A DNA stretch of 64,000 nt from Macrobrachium rosenbergii (taxonomy: Eukaryota; Arthropoda; Malacostraca; Decapoda; Palaemonidae), in NCBI RefSeq assembly GCF_040412425.1, contig NC_089743.1:91016403-91080402 (forward strand). The letters are read 5' to 3'. Of this stretch, positions 31,501-37,301 are shown piece by piece. The translations under genes and the position numbers were made by a program. The stretch's first letter is position 1; each line of letters begins with the position of its first letter. The notes under the pieces were generated by a model. The model was not told where the DNA came from and did no database searches. It saw only the letters and a program-made list of their open reading frames with translations.

Positions 31501-33248
31501 AAATGAAATGGTTCTGACTCACTCGCTGATAGGTCGGAAAGTTTGGTAAAATTCGCTGGTAGGTCAGTCGGTACCACCCTGGCCTGTCACTTGTGAGACC
31601 GAGATTCAGTCACGATGTGAGTGAGCAATATATCCTTAATTGTTTTAAGCATGTCATCCTAAAAGCCTATGGGAATGTGTCAGATGGGAAAGGAGAAGAA
31701 TGCTAATCCCTCTACTGCTTCTCCTTTTGAACACAATTGAAGTGTGTTTTCTGTTTTAAGGGCAGAAATCTGGAAGTGCCAATATATCTTTGCTAATTTT
31801 GTTTAAGAGTTGTTAGTCACAAATTGTTGAATTTGTAATTTTTGGGATTGATAGCAACCAGCTAAATATTACCTCAGCGGGAAGATGTGTGGGGAGTTTT
31901 TTTATCTCCTCACTTCCATATAACTCCATTTCCATTCATCTGTTCTTGGTTAGCGCAGAGATGCAGAATCCTGGGTTATTTGCTCCTATGTTTCATGCAA
32001 ATTGCAGGTTCATTTTGTTAATTTCTTTTGTGTACTAAACCTCAAGAGACTTACCAGGTGCAAGCACCCTGACACTGGGTTTATCCATATATGATTAGTT
32101 TTATTTAGTTATCAGAGATTTGGTCTCTTAAGTTCTCAGCTCCTGGATCCCTCAGGCATGTCGAAAATTCTTAGGTATTCAGCATGCCAGCCTTCCACCT
32201 AAATTATGGTGAGTTGTAGAACAAACTTAGTTTTATTAGATAATTTTTTGTTTCAGTAAAAACCCATGAATCATATAATGAGTTCCCTCCTCTCATGTTC
32301 TTTAGTATTGCAGTCTTATTGCCAGGCTAACCAGATTATGAGGTAGGTGGTAGAAGGATACTCAAGGGTCCCGTTGAAGCATACAAATTCACAACCATAC
32401 TACTTTGGTTTATTAGGCAAAACACTGAGTCTTGAGATGTAAGAGACCATGAGTTTTGCACAAATGGTTTAGGGTGTGTGGTAGTTTTTAAGTGTTATGA
32501 AGTTTTTTTCTGCAAAGTTTTTTATAACATTTACATTGTGGGGTTAGTCTTTAGTTCATGAAAATGTATGTTTAAAGAATAAAATTATAGGTCAGAAGAA
32601 AAAAAATTTTGATTCAGCCAGTGTCTAGTGGCCTTATTTTGATAAGCATTCAGTTTTTTGTTCCTACTCATAGTCCTCATTGCTAATTTGTAAAACAGTA
32701 TATCACTTATTGTTACATTACTCAGTTTTATCTCATGGTTCATAAATTTGGACAACTGCTAAAAGTTACTGGTGATTACAGGGAACAAGTCGACCTAGTC
32801 ATTACCATGTTTTGTGGGATGACAATCATTTTGACAGTGATGAACTGCAGTGTCTAACGTACCAGCTGTGCCACACGTACGTTAGATGTACGAGGTCCGT
32901 TTCAATCCCAGCCCCAGCCTACTATGCTCACTTGGTAGCATTTAGAGCTCGCTATCATCTTGTGGAGAAAGAGCATGACAGGTGAGGTCTCTTTTGTTGT
33001 CGGGCCTATTATTGGCTTAAATTGTTAGATTTAAATGTATCGATAATTGTTTTTATACTTGACCAGTTTTATTGTTGAGTCGTTACTGAGTCAGTGAGTT
33101 ACGCGAAGATTTAATTTTATTCAATTCTCTCCTTAACAGTGGCGAGGGATCTCACCAGTCGGGCAACAGTGAGGATCGCACTCCATCAGCAATGGCACGA
33201 GCTGTCACAGTGCACGTTGATACAAATCGTGTAATGTACTTTGCTTGA
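1389..33248 (+). CDS. AGO1: Argonaute-1 (AGO1), miRNA-class Argonaute, 17 coding exons, 5' end missing
   Basis: Argonaute binds a small RNA (here expected to be miRNA) and forms the core of the cytoplasmic silencing complex. Joining exons 1389-1598, 4065-4270, 7553-7627, 7890-8021, 8186-8360, 8647-8789, 11875-11954, 13925-14033, 14172-14405, 16808-17030, 17680-17823, 18500-18659, 21568-21727, 27262-27494, 28465-28594, 32782-32981 and 33140-33248 gives an open frame of 906 residues and TGA; every junction is GT-AG and in phase. Order: Pro/Gly-rich N-terminus (1-69), N domain (~71-210), PAZ (~266-376), MID (~475-620), PIWI (~636-end), ending in the family's usual YFA. Slicer residues D644, E684, D716 and H854 match human AGO2 D597/E637/D669/H807; pocket residues Y576, K580, Q592, K613 and K617 match Y529/K533/Q545/K566/K570. 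Numbering starts at the first complete codon of 1389-1598. The start codon lies in an unseen upstream exon. The close match to animal AGO1-4 rather than to fast-evolving arthropod AGO2 or PIWI supports AGO1. Confidence 0.96.
1673..2027. mobile_element. MITE family B, copy 1
   Basis: Left end TACAGTAAACCCCCGTATTC; the right end is a degraded inverse. The interior is shared with copies at 3079 and 18106 (CCCATTATTCGTGGAAAATT, TAGAGGGGTTTTAAGT). Non-coding. Ends resemble Tigger/pogo ends and the target is TA. Confidence 0.8.
2028..3078. other. Intron sequence, nothing recognised
   Basis: AT-rich AGO1 intron. A short open frame at 2612-2872 has no recognisable domain, start context or neighbouring exon, and is probably chance. 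Confidence 0.4.
3079..3408. mobile_element. MITE family B, copy 2
   Basis: ACACAGTAAACACCCCATAT on the left and GAATACGGGGGTTTACTGTG on the right form the inverted ends. The interior matches copy 1, about 1.05 kb upstream in the same orientation. Confidence 0.82.
3409..4064. other. Intron sequence, nothing recognised
   Basis: AT-rich end of the intron before AGO1 exon b, ending in that exon's polypyrimidine tract. No repeat or gene seen. Confidence 0.4.
4065..4270 (+). CDS. AGO1: AGO1 exon b: start of N domain
   Basis: Acceptor CTTCACAG, donor AAG|GTTGGT. It encodes residues 70-138 with the conserved APRRPN.G..GR start of the folded Argonaute core and the [16 protein letters not shown] segment of the N domain. 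Confidence 0.95.
4725..7310 (+). mobile_element. Defective DIRS-like retroelement, family A copy 1
   Basis: Long inverted ends: the left (about 4740-4925, starting ACCAAGTAATTACATAGCTA, with CCCACTAGCGGGAATA) reappears inverted on the right (about 7130-7290, CCCGCTAGCGGGCGGAACTG to TAGCTATGTAATTACTTGGT). Before the right end, 6983-7085 holds a right-end copy (TGTAATTACTTGGTAAG) joined to a left-end copy (TTACCAAGCAATTACATGA). That is the internal complementary region expected of DIRS-type elements, where it templates the circle junction. The interior carries only decayed frames and tandem repeats; no RT or recombinase is visible. It sits in the AGO1 intron before exon c. Orientation is taken from the ICR position. 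Confidence 0.72.
5100..5620. repeat. Tandem repeats inside DIRS-A copy 1
   Basis: Repeated blocks built around CTTGCAAGCC, TAAAAGTAATT and CATTCTTTTAGGC. A larger unit (CGAATGGTGTTTTCC.GGCATAGGC) recurs about 220 bp apart, near 5271 and 5491. Divergent and non-coding. Confidence 0.65.
7553..7627 (+). CDS. AGO1: AGO1 exon c: N domain
   Basis: A 25-codon exon between TTTTTTGTAG and GAA|GTGAGT, residues 139-163. It encodes the conserved PVFDGR.NLYT.DPLPIG segment. It starts about 240 bp after the end of the DIRS-like element in the preceding intron. Confidence 0.94.
7890..8021 (+). CDS. AGO1: AGO1 exon d: N domain/L1
   Basis: Acceptor TCTGTTAG, donor CAG|GTATGG; residues 164-207, with the VTLPGEG.DR.FKV.IKW core strand of the N domain. 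Confidence 0.95.
8186..8360 (+). CDS. AGO1: AGO1 exon e: L1 linker
   Basis: Acceptor CATGGCAG, donor GATG|GTGTGG (phase 1). Residues 208-265 include [15 protein letters not shown] and [17 protein letters not shown], near-invariant in animal AGO1-type proteins. Confidence 0.96.
8647..8789 (+). CDS. AGO1: AGO1 exon f: start of PAZ
   Basis: Acceptor CTTTTCAG, donor AAG|GTGAGT; residues 266-313. [19 protein letters not shown] followed by [19 protein letters not shown] marks entry into PAZ, the domain that holds the 3' end of the guide RNA. Confidence 0.96.
8790..10044. other. AGO1 intron, nothing recognised
   Basis: AT-rich sequence between exon f and the DIRS-B element. The small frames at 9064-9351 and 9869-10051 on the minus strand show no domain. 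Confidence 0.35.
10045..11340 (+). mobile_element. Compact DIRS-like element, family B copy 1
   Basis: The left end (GGTCTTTACATAAGGAATAT ... GGTTAGCTAGTTAACTAC) recurs inverted at 11190-11330 (TAGTTAACTACCTAACCACC ... TGTGTAAAGACCTCAGG). An internal complementary region at about 10990-11115 joins a copy of one end (ATGTAAAGACCGAGGTTTGTATT) to the other (TAACCTGAGGTCTTTACAG, ending near 11108). Between them only a Gag-like ORF remains; RT, RNase H and recombinase are absent. Same family as 19200-21000 and the fragment at 51350. It lies in the AGO1 intron before exon g. Confidence 0.72.
10298..10885 (+). CDS. DIRS-like ORF1 (Gag-like, Cys-rich), element B1
   Basis: ATG at 10298 (MQTHESPKP) opens about 195 residues; the frame is open from 10190. 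A Cys-rich block runs from about residue 18: CPG......C.HY.......[14 protein letters not shown]......[10 protein letters not shown], then a basic stretch (RRKYKK) and a Ser/Pro-rich tail. The same block occurs in the ORF at 61328-62017 (-) and, broken, near 19500 and 51770. By position after the left inverted repeat this is ORF1, whose product should bind nucleic acid like a Gag protein. The later part may have drifted. Function is inferred from context only. Confidence 0.6.
   Translation: MQTHESPKPDQKDSAQRVCPGTASRPCTHYRSPIDVDPHVLCTSCRGHDCNQDSMYDKCWLWSPVQWVKFLQRRKYKKASKASGSNMPPTTLLVANPLSSSLIPAKFPRLGRIHEAALPDLCSLNHCGLAIAHGFTLLLGLRPPARQERVLDPSHLSPQPPGVIPGGVSQIGRTPIGVPYPNVAPPQRFMFRVWS
11341..11874. 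other. AGO1 intron, nothing recognised
   Basis: AT-rich sequence with two short related phrases (AAGTGTGATTGAAAAAGAGG and AATGTGTATGATTGAAATGG near 11405-11455). No gene seen. Confidence 0.35.
11875..11954 (+). CDS. AGO1: AGO1 exon g: PAZ
   Basis: Acceptor TTTTTACAG, donor TC|GTAAGT (phase 2); residues 314-339, with the PAZ segment [19 protein letters not shown]. Confidence 0.95.
11955..12984. other. AGO1 intron, nothing recognised
   Basis: AT-rich. Minus-strand open frames at 12621-12930 overlap each other and match no domain I know. Confidence 0.35.
12985..13240 (-). mobile_element. SINE-B copy (antisense)
   Basis: Reads in reverse as a Pol III-type head with a B-box-like GTTCGAATCTC, a body with GAAATTCATTTCT.GC.ATA and AACCAACTGGTTCTTAGCC, and the tail (GAGCCAGCCCCTGTTAATCA ... 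GGTCTTATTTAAACTAAG). Body and tail match 27543-27800; the head differs, so the two may be sub-families. Confidence 0.72.
13241..13924. other. AGO1 intron, nothing recognised
   Basis: AT- and purine-rich sequence up to the acceptor of exon h. No repeat family or gene seen. Confidence 0.35.
13925..14033 (+). CDS. AGO1: AGO1 exon h: end of PAZ
   Basis: Acceptor TTCCTCAG, donor CAG|GTAGGT; residues 340-376, with [12 protein letters not shown] and the [10 protein letters not shown] end of PAZ. Confidence 0.95.
14172..14405 (+). CDS. AGO1: AGO1 exon i: L2 linker
   Basis: Acceptor CTCATTTAG, donor GAA|GTAAGT; residues 377-454. [18 protein letters not shown] and [14 protein letters not shown] are diagnostic. 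Residue 434, aligned with human AGO2 Ser387, is Asp. Tyr440 aligns with human Tyr393. Confidence 0.96.
14672..16360 (+). mobile_element. Defective DIRS-like retroelement, family A copy 2, with recombinase remnant
   Basis: Inverted ends: left about 14680-14850 (CACCAGATAATTACATAGCT ... GTGTAGGTATACTGCCC) and right about 16205-16345 (GGGCAGTATACCTACACCC ... AGCTATGTAATTATTTGG). The internal complementary region at about 16075-16170 joins TGTAATTATTTGGTAAGT to TACCAAATAATTACATGAT. The interior holds the 3' half of a tyrosine recombinase; Gag, RT and RNase H are lost. It lies in the AGO1 intron between exons i and j. Confidence 0.78.
15025..15597 (+). pseudogene. DIRS-type tyrosine recombinase, C-terminal catalytic part
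   Basis: DIRS elements integrate a circular DNA copy with a tyrosine recombinase instead of a DDE integrase. About 190 residues are open. The first catalytic Arg fits [10 protein letters not shown] near the start, then [30 protein letters not shown] and [20 protein letters not shown]. This order matches the DIRS recombinase pattern (R...LCP.RAL..YL.RT...AHE.R..A.SL.F...FYLRDV...Y). The Arg normally following the catalytic His (H-x-x-R) is Lys here (HEIK), and the N-terminal half is missing, so activity is unlikely. The N-terminal boundary is uncertain. Confidence 0.75.
16361..16807. other. AGO1 intron, nothing recognised
   Basis: AT-rich sequence between DIRS-A copy 2 and exon j, ending in the acceptor of exon j. 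Confidence 0.4.
16808..17030 (+). CDS. AGO1: AGO1 exon j: start of MID
   Basis: Acceptor TTTGCTCAG, donor GCTG|GTATGT (phase 1); residues 455-528. [16 protein letters not shown] is the arthropod AGO1 form of this segment; GVWDMR.KQF.TG and [10 protein letters not shown] open the MID domain. Confidence 0.96.
17288..17595. mobile_element. MITE family A, copy 2
   Basis: TACAGGCAGTCCTGGTTATT on the left; CGGGGACTGCCTGTA on the right. The interior includes TTGCTAGACAAGCCCCATAA, shared in form with copies 3 and 4. TA at both borders. In the AGO1 intron before exon k. Confidence 0.88.
17680..17823 (+). CDS. AGO1: AGO1 exon k: MID
   Basis: Acceptor TCTCTACAG, donor TATG|GTGAGC; residues 529-576. 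It ends on the 5'-nucleotide-stacking Tyr576 (human AGO2 Y529) of the PGKTPVY motif. Confidence 0.96.
18106..18435. mobile_element. MITE family B, copy 3
   Basis: TACAGTAAACCCCCTGTAAT on the left and GAATACGGGGGCTGTACTGTA on the right are inverted ends. The interior shares TAGAGGGGTTTTAAGTATTC and GCAGTTCTAAGTGTTTT with copies 1 and 2. It ends 64 bp before exon l. Confidence 0.85.
18500..18659 (+). CDS. AGO1: AGO1 exon l: MID 5'-phosphate pocket
   Basis: Acceptor TCCTTACAG, donor AG|GTAAGG (phase 2); residues 577-629. Pocket residues K580, Q592, K613 and K617 lie within [18 protein letters not shown] and [10 protein letters not shown]. Confidence 0.97.
18660..19199. other. AGO1 intron, nothing recognised
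   Basis: AT-rich with C-rich patches (CTTTCCCCTCCCTCC type). No gene or repeat family recognised. Confidence 0.35.
19200..21000 (+). mobile_element. DIRS-like element, family B copy 2
   Basis: The left end (CCTTTACATAAGCAATTACT ... GTGGTTAAGCAGTTAACTAC, then GGAGTCCCGCCTGCCCGG) is repeated inverted at about 20830-20965 (GGGCAGGCAGGACTCATGCC ... CTTATGTAAAGGACCTCAGG). Part of the internal complementary region is at about 20750-20775 (AACCTGAGGTCCTTTACAG). The interior is a broken Gag-like ORF1 without RT or recombinase. In the AGO1 intron before exon m. Confidence 0.75.
19496..20493 (+). pseudogene. Broken DIRS-like ORF1 (Gag-like), element B2
   Basis: The ATG at 19496 is followed almost at once by a stop (ATGCAAACCCACTAA). 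The Cys-rich block can be followed through [21 protein letters not shown] and, after a frame change, [11 protein letters not shown]...RRQYKKK. A Ser/Pro/Lys-rich stretch lies in another frame at 20158-20493. At least one early stop and one frameshift make it non-functional. Confidence 0.6.
21001..21567. other. AGO1 intron, nothing recognised
   Basis: AT-rich sequence up to the acceptor of exon m. Confidence 0.4.
21568..21727 (+). CDS. AGO1: AGO1 exon m: PIWI, first catalytic Asp
   Basis: Acceptor TTATACAG, donor CAG|GTGAGT; residues 630-683. [13 protein letters not shown] carries D644, the first Mg2+-binding residue of the RNase H-like slicer site. Confidence 0.97.
21728..27261. other. Large AGO1 intron (5.5 kb) within PIWI, mostly unique
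   Basis: The intron between catalytic exons m and n. About 22300-23300 contains pyrimidine-rich sequence with several short frames that might be an old element, but I could not assign it. From about 23300 to 27260 I see only AT-rich sequence with none of the window's repeat families. No alternative exon was identified. Confidence 0.4.
27262..27494 (+). CDS. AGO1: AGO1 exon n: PIWI, catalytic Glu and second Asp
   Basis: Acceptor GGTTAACAG, donor AG|GTACGT (phase 2); residues 684-760. It starts with the glutamate-finger E684 and carries D716 in [11 protein letters not shown]747 aligns with human AGO2 Pro700, the reported prolyl-hydroxylation site. Confidence 0.97.
27543..27800 (+). mobile_element. 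SINE-B copy (sense, tRNA-like head)
   Basis: TAGAGCTGTGGACTAGGACT then GAGTTTGAGTCTC resemble Pol III A and B boxes. The body contains CAGTTGGTTCTTAGCCACGT; the tail, AATCCTTCGGGCCAGCCCTA ... GCTCAGTGGTCTGGTTAAAC, is the same as the 3' end of the LINE at 57045-57113. It begins about 50 bp after exon n, behind a poly(T) run. Confidence 0.8.
27801..28464. other. AGO1 intron, nothing recognised
   Basis: AT-rich sequence up to the acceptor of exon o; no repeat family or gene seen. Confidence 0.4.
28465..28594 (+). CDS. AGO1: AGO1 exon o: PIWI
   Basis: Acceptor GATTTCCAG, donor CAA|GTAAGC; residues 761-804, with [13 protein letters not shown] and [17 protein letters not shown], both near-invariant in animal AGO1-type proteins. 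Confidence 0.97.
28780..29640 (+). mobile_element. Possible DIRS-B-like 5' fragment
   Basis: AAATGCAAACCATTG at about 28804 is identical to the DIRS-B copy 2 left end, followed by a spaced AGGAATGTCCTTCAGCGTGA-like stretch. Downstream sequence has Gag-like composition but no clear motif. Weak; it abuts the antisense RT fragment. Confidence 0.35.
29640..30700 (-). pseudogene. DIRS-like reverse transcriptase-RNase H fragment (antisense)
   Basis: Reading the minus strand from about 30700: a run-in near 30514, then [20 protein letters not shown] (RT motif with the catalytic-type Asp), [20 protein letters not shown] (a form typical of DIRS and related RTs), [15 protein letters not shown] (thumb side), then in other frames [17 protein letters not shown] and a PFTDA start of RNase H. 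Several frameshifts and stops separate these, and the active-site YLDD-type motif is not preserved around 30270. It lies in the AGO1 intron between exons o and p, opposite to the gene. Confidence 0.72.
30701..32781. other. AGO1 intron with a possible tRNA-like SINE head
   Basis: Around 31548-31620, TGGTAGGTCAGTCGGTAC and GAGATTCAGTC resemble Pol III A and B boxes, but there is no clear tail or second copy. 30701-31050 may still be decayed DIRS sequence. The rest is AT-rich, ending at the acceptor of exon p. Confidence 0.3.
32782..32981 (+). CDS. AGO1: AGO1 exon p: PIWI, catalytic His
   Basis: Acceptor TGATTACAG, donor AG|GTGAGG (phase 2); residues 805-870. H854 in [19 protein letters not shown] completes the DEDH tetrad. 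Confidence 0.97.
33140..33248 (+). CDS. AGO1: AGO1 exon q: C-terminus and stop
   Basis: Acceptor CCTTAACAG. Residues 871-906 contain a Ser-rich strip (S871, S875, S878, S881) aligned with the human AGO2 824-834 phosphorylation cluster; Q877 replaces T830. The protein ends VMYFA followed by TGA at 33246-33248. Confidence 0.96.
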
Positions 33249-34510
33249 AAGACTAAATGCTATTGTGCTGGAAAACTGGAGTTTAGGCTCTTCTACAAAT
33301 ACTGTATACTCGTCGATGGTATTTATATTTTGAATGGTTTGTTGGTTTGTAAAGAAAATTTTACGGCACAGAGTTGGGATGTGAGTGTGCGTTGCTTGTG
33401 GTAATTGTTGTCGGTCGGTTCTTAGCCTGCAAAAGGTGTTTTTTCTTCCATTAATAAGTACCTTTGTAAGCTGAACTTGTGGCCGTGGAATGTAATAGTT
33501 ACTTGTGTTAAATGGTGGTAGGAATTAGGTGAATGGATTCTGAGGACCACCAAGCTATATCAAGGATATTTAAGAATAGAAGTGCAACATAATGACTCAT
33601 GTGTTGATTTGCACACTCTAGAAACGGAGGGCAAATACTGAACATATGGCATAGTCTTAGGTTTTATCTTAGGAGTGCTTACTGAAGCGTACATTTTTGT
33701 AAAGATTCTTGTTCAAGGTTTTCATAATCATATGCTTCTCCATGCAATGAACTGAAGTGAAACGTGAAGTGGAATATTTACAGGAAATGTATTACCTAAG
33801 AAACAGTTTTATAACATGGTTCATAGCTGTTATCAGCAGTACTACACAAATGGAATCTTCTGATTGTCAGGAGCTCTGTTAACCAGGGAGATGGATCTTC
33901 TCTCTGATAAATGGTGATCACAGCCGGGAAATCCATTGCCACAATGACATGGGTTTAATGTAGTGTACAGTTATATTAAGGGCACGTGTAGTCTCATTTT
34001 TTTTACTGCCAATTTTATTTGTGATGGGCCTCCCAGCCCATGACACTTACTAGTACCTTTGTTGAGGTGGTGAAAGTGCTCCAGTTAGGTCCAGTGGGTA
34101 AGTTATTTCTTTTAGTTCTGAAAATGTTTTAATTACAGTTCATAAAATCGTAAGTTATATCTGCGTAATTATATGTGCCATTAATGAATTATGTTATGAT
34201 ACAAAGCATTCCTTGTCCTCTCCCACCCTTTGACTCTCTCCATCTCCCACGGGGCCTCAAGTGGACTGCACCCCTCCTTCACCAGTTGCACGTGTATAAT
34301 ACTAGTCTTTGACAGGAGATTTTGAATCTCGCTTGAATGTAGAGGAAAAAAGAATCCTATGAATTTTTAAATACCTGTATTAGATGAGATGAAAAAATTT
34401 GATTTTTTTTCCCCTTGTCAAGAGAAGTTCAAGTTCACTGGTCTTGAACACTTTGTACGCTCTTTTTCCTCCTCCTTCGCTGGTGAGATTGCGTATGCAC
34501 TCACATTAAT

Positions 34511-34514
<4 letters not shown>

Positions 34515-34581
<67 letters not shown>
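34515..34581. repeat. (CT)n microsatellite
   Basis: About 67 bp of near-perfect CT dinucleotides in the putative AGO1 3' UTR. Serine/leucine and arginine/glutamate ORFs over it are composition artefacts. Confidence 0.98.
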
Positions 34582-34585
<4 letters not shown>

Positions 34586-35220
34586 TCCTTCCACACCATG
34601 GGCAATTGCCCAATGCCATATGCTAGTAGAATTAGCTGATGTAAATGTGATATAACTGTCCATGGAAGGTGCAGCTAAGCTCTAGTACGTTGGTCTTGGC
34701 AACTTACTATGCCACAGAGTTATTTGCAAACACCGTCTTCCCAAGCCAACATCAAGTCATGGGTAGAAAATTGTGTGGGGGCTGTTGGGGGAGACTAAGT
34801 TCATTTGCATGCGTTACTCTGTGGATTCACGTCTCTGCACAAGAAGCCGTTGATCTGTAGAGCATGGAAGTTTTTAGTCCCATGTACTTGTGTGATGTCC
34901 ATAATTTATTGTTGATGCTGTTTCAACTAAGAATTGTCATTCACCCGAGGGCAAAAAATTCACAGGAAAGTATGTGTTAAGTTAACCATCTTAGGACTTT
35001 GAAATATAATGGGTGAAGTTGTATATTTGAGATTTTTTCTTTTCTCTTATTAATGGTTACTAGCACCTAGAAAGGTTTATTGGCTAAATTGAACTTTATC
35101 TTAAGACTTCATTGTAGAATAGAAGATTGAGGGAGGCAATTCTGTCACTAGAATTCCTTCTCTCCTTTTTGGGGTTTTGTGAGGTTTCGTCCAGGCTAAG
35201 TGGGTTATGGGCTAAACCCA

Positions 35221-35223
<3 letters not shown>

Positions 35224-35299
<76 letters not shown>
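35224..35299. repeat. (CT)n microsatellite
   Basis: About 76 bp of CT dinucleotides in the putative AGO1 3' UTR. Confidence 0.98.
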
Positions 35300-35302
<3 letters not shown>

Positions 35303-37268
35303 ACCAGCTTGCTGATAATACTATTAGAGTTACAGAATGGTTTTTAAAGTTTATATCATCTATGAAAATGCAGCTCAATTGCCATTTTCTAATTTATGCT
35401 GACTCAGTGAAATAGGTAGATTAATTGAGCTTCATGTTGGCATTCGGTTTGAAGCTAATTTACCAAAATTTCTGTACCTAATTCTGTGTCTGATCTTGAA
35501 AGGCAAGAAGGTTTTAAATCTTCCGCTTCCTTCTGGTTTTTCTTTGCAAAGTTCTTGGTGCAAAGGTAACCTTGAAAAGGTTTTCATGTGAAGGTCACTT
35601 TTTATCGTAAGCCTTTAAAACTTGCTGTTATGCTTAGGCATGTTCTAAAGTTTTTTTTTTTTTTTTTTTTTTTTTGTAAGGGAGCCATTGCAGATTTCAG
35701 AGTTGTCATGTAGCGTTAGTCAGTAGCTTATAGAGATTGAAAAACTGGGCTTTTTGATGTTGCCTATTGCCATTTTTTCCTCATCTTTCGGGACAGTTTG
35801 TTTTAGGGAAGTGGGTGTAGTGGTTTTTCATAGTTTAATATTTTGTATTTTGGGGGTATAACCAAAGATATGTAATAGAAATCAGATATAACTTTTTAGA
35901 AGTATATAGCTCATTTTCTTAAATCTGAGTTTGACAGTTAGGCATTAATATTAGAATAGCATTTACCTAGCATTAAAGAGCGTTCTTGTGAAACACAAGT
36001 GCTATGATGTAGTAGAACTACCTGAAGTGAAGTTTGAGCATGTTTCCTGACTCCTCCTCTCCTCCAAAATCCATAAATGTTTTCACAGAGACAGTTTGTT
36101 GAGAAGTGTAGGAGTCTAAAGACCAGAGATAACATGGGGATGATGCACAGGATTGTTTGCGTGTGTACATTCTAGCCAAACTGCAAGAACAGTTCTCGAA
36201 TAATTTTGTAAAAATTGAGAATATCACATGAATTGATTATTTGAGTGTGAGTGGTTGAAATTATTTGTTTTAATAGTTTCTTTGTATGCAAGGAGAATTT
36301 CATTGATGTGATGCTCTCTGATTCAAAGGTTTCGTATTAGTTTTCATATTTATTTAGCTAACTTTGTCAAGTCCTGGCTAGGTTGGTGTGCTTGTAATTC
36401 ACAAGTGTCTGTAAGCTTCAGCTGAAGACTGTTTGAATTAGAGAAATGTGTAATCAGGTAAAATTTTGACTCGTAAGAAGTAGCTGTAAATAATAGCATT
36501 GCAACAAAAGATTGAAGATTGAATGCTAAAGTCCGTGGTAGACACTCAAGCCATGATGGCCATGAAGTTGTTAAGTAGGTCGTCTGTTAGCGGAAGCATT
36601 CATTTTGGTATCGTGGATCAAATCACAACTTGAGACTTACTTCAATTTAAAAATGAGTTTGTATACATGTCAGGTTAATGTAATTGAGAGGAAGTAATCA
36701 GAAAAAGTTTTAAGTAATAGAAAAATAAATAATAATCAGTAATTCTAATTATAATCAGTAATTCTAATTATTAAAGAACAGTAATGAACCAGCATCACAT
36801 TCATGTGAAGATGGAAAGCAGTTAAGGAAATAAATGCATTCATACTGGACTTGAGACAAGTTAGTGAGTTAGGCCTGAGGTCTCAACCTCCCTCACCACA
36901 TGCACTTACCACACCTTGTCAGCTTTTTGCATAAATTATGAGTGAGAAAAGAAAACCATAGTAAAAGCAAGAACAGTGATGGAAAACATATAGAGGGAAG
37001 AATTTGTGATTGAAAATACTTTATAAAAATCCCCAGACGTATTACGATTGGAATGTTGAAATTGTAACTTACAGTGAGAATCATTCTATATGGTGTGTAT
37101 TTTGCTAAAAACTAGACAAGTCAGAATCTGGTATGGTCTATGAAACCCCAGATCCAATATGACTTTTAAGGTATTTAGTTCATTGTGACTTGAGTTTCAT
37201 GTATATCCTTACACGATGTGCTGTATTTTATTGTATTTTTCTATCACTCGGCATCACAAAATCAAAAC

Positions 37269-37301
37269 CTCTCTCTCTCTCTCTCTCTCCCTCTCTCTCC
37301 T
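37269..37301. repeat. Short interrupted (CT)n
   Basis: About 33 bp of CT dinucleotides with CC interruptions. Confidence 0.9.

Noticed and set aside
31548..31620. Possible tRNA gene
   Set aside because: A- and B-box-like stretches exist, but no cloverleaf or acceptor stem can be drawn; a SINE head is more likely.
34389..35415. Ser-Leu and Arg-Glu repeat frames
   Set aside because: They are (CT)n tracts and flanks in the probable AGO1 3' UTR.
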